Assembly: GCF_001073155.1 (NCBI RefSeq)
Contig: NZ_JVEE01000016.1
Location: 1-54,202, forward strand
Source: Streptococcus parasanguinis
GTDB taxonomy: Bacteria > Bacillota > Bacilli > Lactobacillales > Streptococcaceae
Direction: 5' to 3'
DNA: 54,202 nt
A model generated the notes under the pieces. That model was not told the DNA's origin. It made no database searches and saw nothing but the letters and a program-made list of their open reading frames with translations. The number at the start of each line of letters is the position of its first letter. Positions within the stretch are counted from its first letter, which is position 1. Positions 1-5,956 of this stretch are shown piece by piece. The translations under genes were made by a program, and so were the position numbers.

Positions 1-105
1 CTAATTCAGTTGTATCAATTGTTTAGCTCATGTTAAGTCAATTGTACATAAACTTTTAGTTTTAAAAAATTTATTTATTAGAATTACTCAGTCATCTACT
101 AAAAC

Positions 106-402
106 TTTCCGCTGTGAGAAAAGTGCTAGAAACAATCATGTTTCTAGCACTCGGGAGTTTTGGAAGTAAAACAGTTCGGGGAACTGTTTTAGCATGAGCT
201 TAAAATTTGAAAAGCGAATGGGTCCAAAACTAATTGAACACGGGCGGCGGATTGTGTCAAAAAGATAAGTTTTCCTAGAATCTAAAGATTCTTCGTTAAA
301 CTTCCTATTTTGACTTTATCCGCAGACGCCCTTTGTATCTTAATTAGTCATGGAACTTCTTTGAAGTTCGCTGACGTCCGTACTCACCTAAGGAAAGTTA
401 TT
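106..402 (-). repeat. Composite multi-hairpin dispersed repeat, long copy
   Basis: This non-coding stretch downstream of tsf shares two blocks with 9188-9317, in the opposite orientation. The outer block (about 341-395) contains the hairpin GAACTTC/GAAGTTC and the string GAGTACGGACGTCAGC on the minus strand. The other block (about 106-160) contains an 11-bp hairpin at 123-150 followed by CTCGGGAGTTTT. Between the blocks this copy carries about 190 extra bases: a hairpin at 168-190 (AAAACAGTTC/GAACTGTTTT) and a large imperfect hairpin at 242-331. No ORF of note is present. Bases 1-105 hold nothing I recognise. Confidence 0.75.
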
Positions 403-420
403 TAGATGACTTTATCTTAC

Positions 421-453
421 AAAAAAGAGGTTCCCATCGAAACCTCTTTTTTT
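421..453 (-). terminator. tsf terminator
   Basis: The stem AAAGAGGTT/AACCTCTTT with an ATCGAAGGG-type loop is flanked by A- and T-runs on both sides. It therefore works as an intrinsic terminator for tsf on the minus strand and could stop plus-strand transcription too. It begins 7 bases after the tsf stop codon. Confidence 0.85.
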
Positions 454-459
454 GTATTC

Positions 460-1500
460 TTAGTTGTTAAGAGCCGCTGCCATTGTAGCTGCAACTTCTG
501 ATTCAAAGTCATTAGCTGCTTTTTCGATACCTTCACCAACTTCAAAGCGAGCAAACTCAACTACTGAAGCATTTACTGATTCAAGGTAAGCTTCCACTGT
601 CTTGCTGTCATCCATGATGTAAACTTGTGCAAGAAGAGTGTAAGCTTGGTCAACTTTAGTGTTGTCAAGCATGAAGCGATCCATTTTACCAGGGATGATC
701 TTATCCCAGATTTTTTCTGGTTTACCTTCAGCTGCCAATTCAGCTTTGATATCTTCTTCAGCTTGAGCGACAACTTCGTCAGTCAATTGAGCTTTAGAAC
801 CATACTTCAAGTGTGGAAGAGCTGGTTTACCAACCATTGCACGGCTTTCGTTATCTTGGTCGATGACGTGGTTCAATTGTGCCAATTCATCTTTCACGAA
901 TTGTTCATCCAATTCTTTGTATGAAAGAACAGTTGGTTTCATCGCAGCAATGTGCATTGAGATTTGTTTAGCAAGTGCTTCGTCTCCACCTTCGATCACA
1001 GAGATAACACCGATACGTCCACCGTTGTGTTGGTAAGCACCGAAGTGTTGTGCATCTGTTTTTTCAAGCAAGGCAAAACGACGGAATGAAATTTTTTCAC
1101 CGATTGTAGCTGTTGCAGATACGTATGCAGCTTCAAGAGTTTCGCCTGAAGGCATTGTCAAAGCAAGAGCTTCTTCGTTGTTAGCTGGTTTACCTTCAGC
1201 GATGACTTTCGCTGTTGCGTTTACCAATTCAACGAATTGAGCGTTTTTCGCAACGAAGTCAGTTTCAGCGTTTACTTCAACTACTGCTGCAACGTTACCA
1301 TTGACATAAACACCAGTCAAACCTTCAGCGGCAACACGGTCAGCTTTCTTAGCTGCTTTAGCCATACCTTTTTCGCGAAGCAATTCGATCGCTTTTTCGA
1401 TATCACCTTCAACTTCAACCAATGCCTTTTTAGCGTCCATGACACCGGCACCAGATTTTTCACGCAATTCTTTTACAAGCTTAGCTGTAATTTCTGCCAT
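460..1500 (-). CDS. tsf: Translation elongation factor Ts
   Basis: EF-Ts is the cytoplasmic guanine-nucleotide exchange factor that regenerates EF-Tu-GTP. The protein has 346 residues, the length usual in streptococci. The N-terminal UBA-like domain (about residues 1-45, with [18 protein letters not shown]) and the conserved core motif [13 protein letters not shown] (about residue 73) are both present, followed by the dimerisation domain. The ATG is preceded by AGGAG at good spacing. It lies 82 bases downstream of rpsB on the same strand, the standard rpsB-tsf operon, with a hairpin between the two genes that may lower tsf expression. Nothing is unusual in the protein. Confidence 0.98.
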   Translation of the reverse strand: MAEITAKLVKELREKSGAGVMDAKKALVEVEGDIEKAIELLREKGMAKAAKKADRVAAEGLTGVYVNGNVAAVVEVNAETDFVAKNAQFVELVNATAKVIAEGKPANNEEALALTMPSGETLEAAYVSATATIGEKISFRRFALLEKTDAQHFGAYQHNGGRIGVISVIEGGDEALAKQISMHIAAMKPTVLSYKELDEQFVKDELAQLNHVIDQDNESRAMVGKPALPHLKYGSKAQLTDEVVAQAEEDIKAELAAEGKPEKIWDKIIPGKMDRFMLDNTKVDQAYTLLAQVYIMDDSKTVEAYLESVNASVVEFARFEVGEGIEKAANDFESEVAATMAAALNN

Positions 1501-1530
1501 TTTTGTTCTCCTATATTTTTTTAATAAAAT

Positions 1531-1560
1531 AAGAGGGTCGGGCTGAGCCCTGCCCTCTTA
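1531..1560 (-). terminator. rpsB-tsf intercistronic hairpin (partial terminator)
   Basis: On the minus strand a GC-rich stem (AAGAGGGCAGGGCT / AGCCCGACCCTCTT, one mismatch) is followed by ATTTTATT. It lies between the rpsB stop and the tsf ribosome binding site. The weak T-run suggests partial termination or an mRNA-stabilising hairpin rather than a full stop. Confidence 0.7.
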
Positions 1561-1582
1561 GGTTCGTTACTTATTGAATGAA

Positions 1583-2365
1583 TTAAGCGTTGTCGCCTTC
1601 TACAACTTCAACGATTTCTTCGATTGAATCAGCTTGACCTTCAGTAGCTGCCAATTCAGCTTCTACTGTAGCAACACTGTCTTCACCTTGACGTCCTTCG
1701 ATAACAGCGTCAGCCATTTTCGCAGTGATCAATTTAACAGCGCGGATAGCGTCATCGTTCGCTGGGATGATAACATCGATATCATCTGGGTCAGTGTTAG
1801 TGTCGACCATCGCTACAACTGGGATACCCAATTTCTTAGCTTCTTTAACAGCGATTTGTTCTTTATGTGGATCCACAACGTACATTACGTCTGGGATACG
1901 AGGCATGTCTTCGATACCGCCCAAGAATTTTTCAAGACGAGCGCGTTGTTTGTTCAACAATGCAACTTCTTTCTTAGGAAGAACTTCAAAAGTTCCATCT
2001 TCTTCCATGCGTTTGATTTCTTTCAAACGAGCGATACGTTTTTGGATTGTTCCCCAGTTAGTAAGAGTTCCACCCAACCAACGGTGGTTGATGAAGTATT
2101 GACCTGAACGAACAGCTTCTTCAGCAACAGCATCAGCAGCTTGTTTCTTAGTACCTACGAACAAGATCACTGCATCGTTTGCAGCTGCATCACGCATGAA
2201 GTCGTATGCTTGGTCTGCATATTTTACAGTTTGTTGCAAGTCGATAACGTGGATTCCGTTACGTTCTGTGAAGATGTACTTAGCCATCTTAGGGTTCCAG
2301 CGACGAGTTTGGTGACCAAAGTGTACACCAGCCTCAAGAAGTTGTTTCATTGAAATTACTGCCAT
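1583..2365 (-). CDS. rpsB: 30S ribosomal protein S2
   Basis: S2 is a primary component of the small ribosomal subunit and is needed for S1 and S21 association. The protein has 260 residues. It begins [31 protein letters not shown], the S2 signature, and contains the second S2 signature around residues 155-180 ([12 protein letters not shown], then [14 protein letters not shown]). The C-terminal 35 residues are acidic, as in other streptococci. AAGGAG precedes the ATG. It is the first gene of the rpsB-tsf operon and has a structured leader upstream. Confidence 0.98.
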   Translation of the reverse strand: MAVISMKQLLEAGVHFGHQTRRWNPKMAKYIFTERNGIHVIDLQQTVKYADQAYDFMRDAAANDAVILFVGTKKQAADAVAEEAVRSGQYFINHRWLGGTLTNWGTIQKRIARLKEIKRMEEDGTFEVLPKKEVALLNKQRARLEKFLGGIEDMPRIPDVMYVVDPHKEQIAVKEAKKLGIPVVAMVDTNTDPDDIDVIIPANDDAIRAVKLITAKMADAVIEGRQGEDSVATVEAELAATEGQADSIEEIVEVVEGDNA

Positions 2366-2483
2366 GAGTAAGTTCTCCTTTTTTGTTTTTTTCTCCTCTC
2401 TCAGACGTCAACTTGCAGCACGACCACAAGGGCAACGGCGCCACAATGGATCCGAGATGAGTATTTTGTTGTTTTAGACAACT
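2366..2483 (-). promoter_or_regulatory. rpsB 5' leader, probable S2-autoregulatory region
   Basis: About 115 bases of structured GC-rich RNA separate the predicted start of transcription from the rpsB ATG. Firmicute rpsB leaders are known to bind S2 and repress translation. Assigning that role here is inference from position and the conserved-looking core around 2415-2460 (GGATCCATTGTGGCGCC on the minus strand); I did not fold it. Confidence 0.5.
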
Positions 2484-2488
2484 GTATA

Positions 2489-2517
2489 AGTATAGCAGAA
2501 ATCCCTAGAATTCGCAA
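2489..2517 (-). promoter_or_regulatory. rpsB promoter
   Basis: On the minus strand, TTGCGA (2517-2512) and TATACT (2494-2489) are separated by exactly 17 bases. This is a good SigA promoter for the rpsB-tsf operon, placing the start of transcription near 2482. Confidence 0.8.
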
Positions 2518-2589
2518 GCTATTTGAGAGATTTTTTCAATCCCTACGATGAAATGGTTTTCTAAAGTTGTTTGACGTAAAAAGTTTTTC

Positions 2590-2618
2590 TTGACCTATCT
2601 TTATTTTTAGGTTACAAT
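2590..2618 (+). promoter_or_regulatory. tRNA-Cys promoter
   Basis: TTGACC (2590-2595), a 17-base spacer and TACAAT (2613-2618) lie 13 bases before the mature tRNA 5' end. This near-consensus SigA promoter is appropriate for a stable RNA gene. Confidence 0.85.
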
Positions 2619-2630
2619 ATTATATGTTAT

Positions 2631-2701
2631 GGCGGTATAGCCAAGTGGTAAGGCACGGCTCTGCAAAAGCTTGATCGTCGGTTCAAATCCGTCTACCGCC
2701 T
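2631..2701 (+). tRNA. tRNA-Cys (GCA)
   Basis: The acceptor arms GGCGGTA and TACCGCC pair perfectly. The D-loop region is AGCCAAGTGGTAAGGC, the anticodon arm is CGGCTCTGCAAAAGCTTG with anticodon GCA, and the T-arm contains GGTTCAAATCC. Length is 71 nt with discriminator U, and CCA is not encoded. It stands alone with its own promoter and terminator. Confidence 0.95.
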
Positions 2702-2742
2702 TGATAATAAAATTTTTTATCATCTTTTATCTTTTAAAAATT

Positions 2743-2766
2743 CCCCTAGCAATAGGGGGTTTTTTT
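2743..2766 (+). terminator. tRNA-Cys terminator
   Basis: The stem CCCCTA/TAGGGG with loop GCAA is followed by a run of seven T (2760-2766). It is a compact intrinsic terminator 42 bases after the tRNA. Confidence 0.85.
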
Positions 2767-2774
2767 GTTGCCAT

Positions 2775-2803
2775 TTGCTCCTTTCCTTGATTATTGATAT
2801 AAT
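2775..2803 (+). promoter_or_regulatory. Promoter of the 2846 lipoprotein gene
   Basis: TTGCTC (2775-2780), 17 bases, then the consensus TATAAT (2798-2803). It lies 43 bases before the ATG and immediately after the tRNA-Cys terminator. Confidence 0.7.
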
Positions 2804-2845
2804 AAAACCTCGCCTGATTGGCGAAGCACATTAGAAAGGGTATTT

Positions 2846-3604
2846 ATGAAAAACATTCGTTTCTTTGCGATCGGCCTTCTTTCACTAGTGACACTAGCCG
2901 CTTGCTCACCTGCCAATTCTGCGCAACCAGCAAAAACAGCTTCTAGCTCTAGAAAACCGATCAAACAATCTTCTACCAAAGCATCATCTAGTAAATCGTC
3001 GAGCACTTCTTCAGACAGCAGTAGCTCAGATGATTTTTCAGGTCGCTTCAGCTTGGATCCAGATGATGGCGCATCTCTCCAATATGTGCCAGGAGCTGCA
3101 TCCATTCCTGAGATCGAAAAACTCAAGAACCTCCACCCTACCACCGGTTTTGTATTGAGAACCGAAGATGGACAAGAGGTTGGTGGGCCAAAAGAAAGAA
3201 ACAGTTACGATGACGTAGTTGCAGCCTTTGGTCAACCCGTAAGTAGCACAGACAGTGCGAATCCTGGTGATGGAGTCAATGTTTGGGCAACAGACAATGG
3301 CGATATCATGGCTTTCTTCCGCAATAATGTGTTAACAGATATCACCTTCCGACTAAGAGGGGGCGATGCCAACCACCAGTCTACTGGCAGCATTTCCAAA
3401 TCCGATACACCAAAAACGGCCCTCGAACGTCTCGGAAAACCCTATGCCATTATGCGTTCAGAAAATGGGACCAGCTATGTCTATAAAGATAGCAACGGGG
3501 ACGAATCTAGCTTCTCTACACAAGGAAACAAGATCTTCAATGTTACGTCTGCTGCAGAAACCAAGCAGTTAAAAAAGATCACTGGCCTAGATAAAAATCA
3601 ATAA
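2846..3604 (+). CDS. Predicted surface lipoprotein of unknown function
   Basis: A 252-residue lipoprotein. The signal peptide ends in the lipobox LAAC with the lipidated Cys at residue 20. It is followed by a low-complexity Ser/Thr/Lys linker (about residues 25-65) typical of streptococcal lipoproteins that stand off the membrane. The folded part (about 70-250) seems to contain two similar halves, each with a segment ending in GQPV or GKPY followed by a beta-rich stretch (YDDVVAAFGQPV; TALERLGKPYAI). This resembles BamE/SmpA-like or BLIP-like tandem modules, but that is only a pattern impression. AGAAAGGG precedes the ATG. It is monocistronic, between tRNA-Cys and a 175-bp repeat. Function is unknown. 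Confidence 0.85.
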   Translation: MKNIRFFAIGLLSLVTLAACSPANSAQPAKTASSSRKPIKQSSTKASSSKSSSTSSDSSSSDDFSGRFSLDPDDGASLQYVPGAASIPEIEKLKNLHPTTGFVLRTEDGQEVGGPKERNSYDDVVAAFGQPVSSTDSANPGDGVNVWATDNGDIMAFFRNNVLTDITFRLRGGDANHQSTGSISKSDTPKTALERLGKPYAIMRSENGTSYVYKDSNGDESSFSTQGNKIFNVTSAAETKQLKKITGLDKNQ

Positions 3605-3617
3605 TAAGCAATCAAAA

Positions 3618-3792
3618 GAGGCTGGGACAAAAGTCCTAGCCTCTCAATTATTTTTGGATTGTCAAGCAAGACGCAGTGGTTGAGTGGGCTCTACTACGCT
3701 GATTTCATCAGCTTTTACAGCCCTACTCAACTGTGCGGAGGTGGGACGACGAAATCGAATTCTAACGAATTACCGATTTCTGTCCCACTCTC
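3618..3792. repeat. 175-bp TIR element, copy 1
   Basis: This is a full copy of a repeat also found at 35636-35810 (same length, about six differences by eye) and, truncated, at 54142-54202. The ends are GAGGCTGGGACA and TGTCCCACTCTC, an imperfect terminal inverted repeat. The left end itself folds into a hairpin (GAGGCTGGGAC/GTCCTAGCCTC). It has no believable coding capacity. It sits between the convergent lipoprotein gene and nusG, where it may act as a two-way terminator. Confidence 0.85.
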
Positions 3793-3798
3793 TCTTTC

Positions 3799-4335
3799 TT
3801 ACAATTCTGCAATTTGGTTCAAATTCACTTCTGCAACTGTATCGTTACCGAACATAGAAATGACCATTTTCACCTTGTTGTTATCAATTTCAGTGATCTT
3901 ACCAGTATAGTCTGTGAAGGCACCGTCGATGATGCGAACTGTGTCGCCCACCTTGACATCCAAATCAAACTCTTGAACAGTTTGACCCATAGAGAGCAAG
4001 ATGCTGCGGATTTCTTCTTCCAACAATGGAGTTGGTTTTGAACGGTTCCCGTGGGATCCAACGAAACCAGTAACGTTCGGGGTGTTCCGGACAACAAACC
4101 AAGCTTCATCTGTCATGACCATTTCGACCAAGACATAACCTGGGAAGCGGTTTTCTTCGATTTCTTTTGTTTTACCGTTTTTCTCAACTTGTACGGTTTG
4201 AGTTGGAATCTCTACGCGCAAGATGTTTTCTAACATATTATAAGTTTGCGCACGTTGCAAAAGATTCTCTTTTACCTTGTTTTCATATCCTGAGTAGGTT
4301 TGTAGTACAAACCAGCCTTTATCAAAACTGTCCAT
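3799..4335 (-). CDS. nusG: Transcription antitermination/termination factor NusG
   Basis: NusG binds RNA polymerase and modulates pausing, Rho-independent termination and transcription-translation coupling. The protein has 178 residues. The NGN domain (about 5-105) contains the typical WFVLQTYSGYENKV start and the FPGYVLVEM motif, and the C-terminal KOW domain (about 125-178) contains VGDTVRIIDGAFTDYTGKI. It lies downstream of rpmG and secE on the same strand but has its own promoter. Its leader has a terminator-like hairpin at 4387-4406. AGGA precedes the ATG. Confidence 0.97.
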   Translation of the reverse strand: MDSFDKGWFVLQTYSGYENKVKENLLQRAQTYNMLENILRVEIPTQTVQVEKNGKTKEIEENRFPGYVLVEMVMTDEAWFVVRNTPNVTGFVGSHGNRSKPTPLLEEEIRSILLSMGQTVQEFDLDVKVGDTVRIIDGAFTDYTGKITEIDNNKVKMVISMFGNDTVAEVNLNQIAEL

Positions 4336-4386
4336 TTGGGCATCCTTTCTTTCTGTTTAGCCTGCTCGAGCTTTTGTGAACATACT

Positions 4387-4406
4387 AAAAAAAGCCTCTT
4401 GGCTTT
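4387..4406 (-). terminator. Terminator-like hairpin in the nusG leader
   Basis: On the minus strand AAAGCC-AAGA-GGCTTT is followed by TTTT. The hairpin lies between the nusG -10 box (4422-4427) and the nusG start (4335), about 10 bases after the predicted transcription start. Transcription of nusG must read through it, which suggests attenuation. An unrecognised promoter between 4336 and 4386 would be the alternative; I see none. Confidence 0.6.
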
Positions 4407-4416
4407 CCTTTTCCTA

Positions 4417-4427
4417 GCTTCATTATA
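4417..4427 (-). promoter_or_regulatory. nusG promoter (extended -10)
   Basis: On the minus strand TGGTATAAT (the -10 hexamer covers 4427-4422) forms an extended -10 element. The best -35 candidate, TTGCAT, has only a 15-base spacer, so the promoter probably depends on the extended -10. Confidence 0.6.
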
Positions 4428-4482
4428 CCACATTTTGCCAGAATGCAAAGAGGTTTGCTGATTTATTTTTAAGAAAAGACCA

Positions 4483-4515
4483 TAAAAAGCAGGACCCTTG
4501 GGATCCCGCCTGGCT
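4483..4515 (-). terminator. secE terminator
   Basis: On the minus strand AGCCAGG ... CCTGCT closes an imperfect GC-rich hairpin followed by TTTTTA. It starts 8 bases after the secE stop and separates rpmG-secE from nusG. Confidence 0.7.
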
Positions 4516-4522
4516 TCTTTTC

Positions 4523-4699
4523 TTAAAAGAAATTGATCATGTGCAATAGGCCACGTGCAATGACTTTGTCAAACAAATAAATCAATGCAACAAAGAAAGC
4601 GGTGTACTCAATCACTGAGATAAAGTTTTTCCATCTTTCCTTGCGATTTGGCCAAGTTGTATCTTTTAGTAAGACGAAAATATCTTTAATGAATTTCAC
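4523..4699 (-). CDS. secE: Preprotein translocase subunit SecE
   Basis: SecE is the small essential membrane subunit of the SecYEG channel. This 58-residue protein starts with GTG (complement of 4697-4699), preceded by AGGAGAG. It reads VKFIKDIFVLLKDTTWPNRK at the N-terminus, with the conserved TWPNRKE motif around residue 15 just before a single transmembrane helix (about 29-50). Length and motif match Gram-positive single-span SecE. It lies 9 bases after rpmG, the classic rpmG-secE-nusG order. Confidence 0.95.
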   Translation of the reverse strand: MKFIKDIFVLLKDTTWPNRKERWKNFISVIEYTAFFVALIYLFDKVIARGLLHMINFF

Positions 4700-4708
4700 A
4701 ACTCTCTC

Positions 4709-4861
4709 CTATCGTGTTTCTTTATGGATGGTATACTTGCTGCAATGTTTGCAGAATTTATTGACTTCTAGACGTGTTGGTTTTGGCGTCCCACTCAACT
4801 TAATGGAGTAATTGCGTGACCCACAAACCGTACACGCTAGACTTGCTTTTTTTAATGCCAT
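4709..4861 (-). CDS. rpmG: 50S ribosomal protein L33
   Basis: L33 is a small protein of the large ribosomal subunit. The 50-residue product begins [19 protein letters not shown] and has two Cys pairs, CTVC and CKHC, so this is the zinc-binding (C+) form. GGAGG lies 4 bases before the ATG, and a strong promoter lies upstream. It is first in the rpmG-secE pair. Genomes with several L33 paralogues usually repress the C-minus forms by zinc; no such control is visible here. Confidence 0.95.
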   Translation of the reverse strand: MALKKASLACTVCGSRNYSIKLSGTPKPTRLEVNKFCKHCSKYTIHKETR

Positions 4862-4879
4862 AACGCCTCCGTTCACCCC

Positions 4880-4908
4880 ATTATAGCAAGTTTTCCACGT
4901 TTTGACAA
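4880..4908 (-). promoter_or_regulatory. rpmG-secE promoter
   Basis: On the minus strand TTGTCA (4908-4903), 17 bases, consensus TATAAT (4885-4880). The transcription start would be near 4873, giving a very short leader that contains only the ribosome binding site. Confidence 0.8.
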
Positions 4909-5005
4909 GGACAGAAAATCTACTGTCAATAAAAAAGCAAATCTAAAGCGTTATCACTCTAGTTTTTTCCTCATTTTTGGTAAAATAAAACAAAAGGAGA
5001 CGAAT

Positions 5006-5914
5006 ATGAAAAGTGATAACTTAAAAGAAAGTAGAAATATCGAAGATCGTCGAGGGCAAAGCTACCCCCAGTCTTCAGGCAACAGTAACCTTGGCGGGGG
5101 AATTTTACAAATTTTGCTATCGCCTGGTAGCTTCAAGAGTAAGATCATCATCATCCTTCTCATGGTCCTTCTTGGAGGGGGAGCTAGCCTTGGAGGCCTC
5201 TTTGGAAATGGGACTTCACAACCTTACCAGTCCACCCAAGTCACGCGCACCAATAAGACCCATGTCGACGATGCAGACGCCCAGTTCGTCAGCAAAGTCC
5301 TTGGGACAACAGAAGATCATTGGCACAAGGTCTTTCAAGCAGAAGGACGGACCTACCAGGAGCCCAAACTAGTCTTCTATACCGGACGGACAAAGACAGG
5401 CTGTGGGGTTGGGCAAGCATCGGCTGGCCCCTTCTACTGTCCAACCGATAAGAAAATTTATTTGGATATGAGTTTCTACAAGGAATTGACTACCAAATAC
5501 AAGGCTAGCGGCGACTTTGCCATGGCCTACGTCATCGCCCATGAAGTCGGTCACCACGTACAAAATGAGCTGGGAATCCTTGGCAAATACCACCGGATGC
5601 AGCAAGGACTTTCTGAAAAGGAACGAAATGCCATCAGCGTCCGCATCGAGCTGCAAGCAGATTACCTAGCAGGTGTCTGGGCCCGCTCCATTCAAGACCG
5701 AAACCTTTTGGATATCGGTGATATCGAAGAAGCCATGAATGCGGCCCATGCAGTCGGTGACGATACTCTCCAAGAGCAAGCTTACGGCTACTCGGTGCCA
5801 GATAGCTTTACCCACGGGACTTCGGAGCAACGCATGCGCTGGTTCAAACGGGGCTACCAGTACGGAGATCTCCAACACGGCGATACCTTTAGCTTGTCAG
5901 ATAGTGAACTCTAA
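5006..5914 (+). CDS. YpfJ/KPN_02809-family putative neutral zinc metallopeptidase
   Basis: A membrane-anchored putative metalloprotease of 302 residues. A cytoplasmic N-terminal tail rich in Asn/Ser/Gly (1-43) is followed by one transmembrane helix (about 45-65) and an extracytoplasmic domain. This domain carries the zinc motif HEVGHH at 179-184 and a probable third ligand in RIELQADYLAG (E215 or D219). The arrangement is that of the YpfJ (putative neutral zinc metallopeptidase) family, whose physiological substrates are unknown. AAAGGAG precedes the ATG. It is monocistronic, ending at a two-way terminator shared with pbp2a. Confidence 0.9.
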   Translation: MKSDNLKESRNIEDRRGQSYPQSSGNSNLGGGILQILLSPGSFKSKIIIILLMVLLGGGASLGGLFGNGTSQPYQSTQVTRTNKTHVDDADAQFVSKVLGTTEDHWHKVFQAEGRTYQEPKLVFYTGRTKTGCGVGQASAGPFYCPTDKKIYLDMSFYKELTTKYKASGDFAMAYVIAHEVGHHVQNELGILGKYHRMQQGLSEKERNAISVRIELQADYLAGVWARSIQDRNLLDIGDIEEAMNAAHAVGDDTLQEQAYGYSVPDSFTHGTSEQRMRWFKRGYQYGDLQHGDTFSLSDSEL

Positions 5915-5916
5915 TT

Positions 5917-5954
5917 AAAAACGATTCAGAAGAATTTCTGAATCGTTTTTTTTT
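5917..5954. terminator. Two-way terminator between ypfJ-like gene and pbp2a
   Basis: The perfect stem AAAACGATTCAGA/TCTGAATCGTTTT has a short loop and a T-run after it on the plus strand, with A-runs before it. It serves the two convergent genes on either side. Confidence 0.9.
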
Positions 5955-5956
5955 GA

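Noticed and set aside
3659..3910. Plus-strand frame across repeat copy 1 and the nusG 3' end
   Set aside because: It runs through the repeat and the antisense of nusG, has no ribosome binding site, and shows no protein-like pattern.
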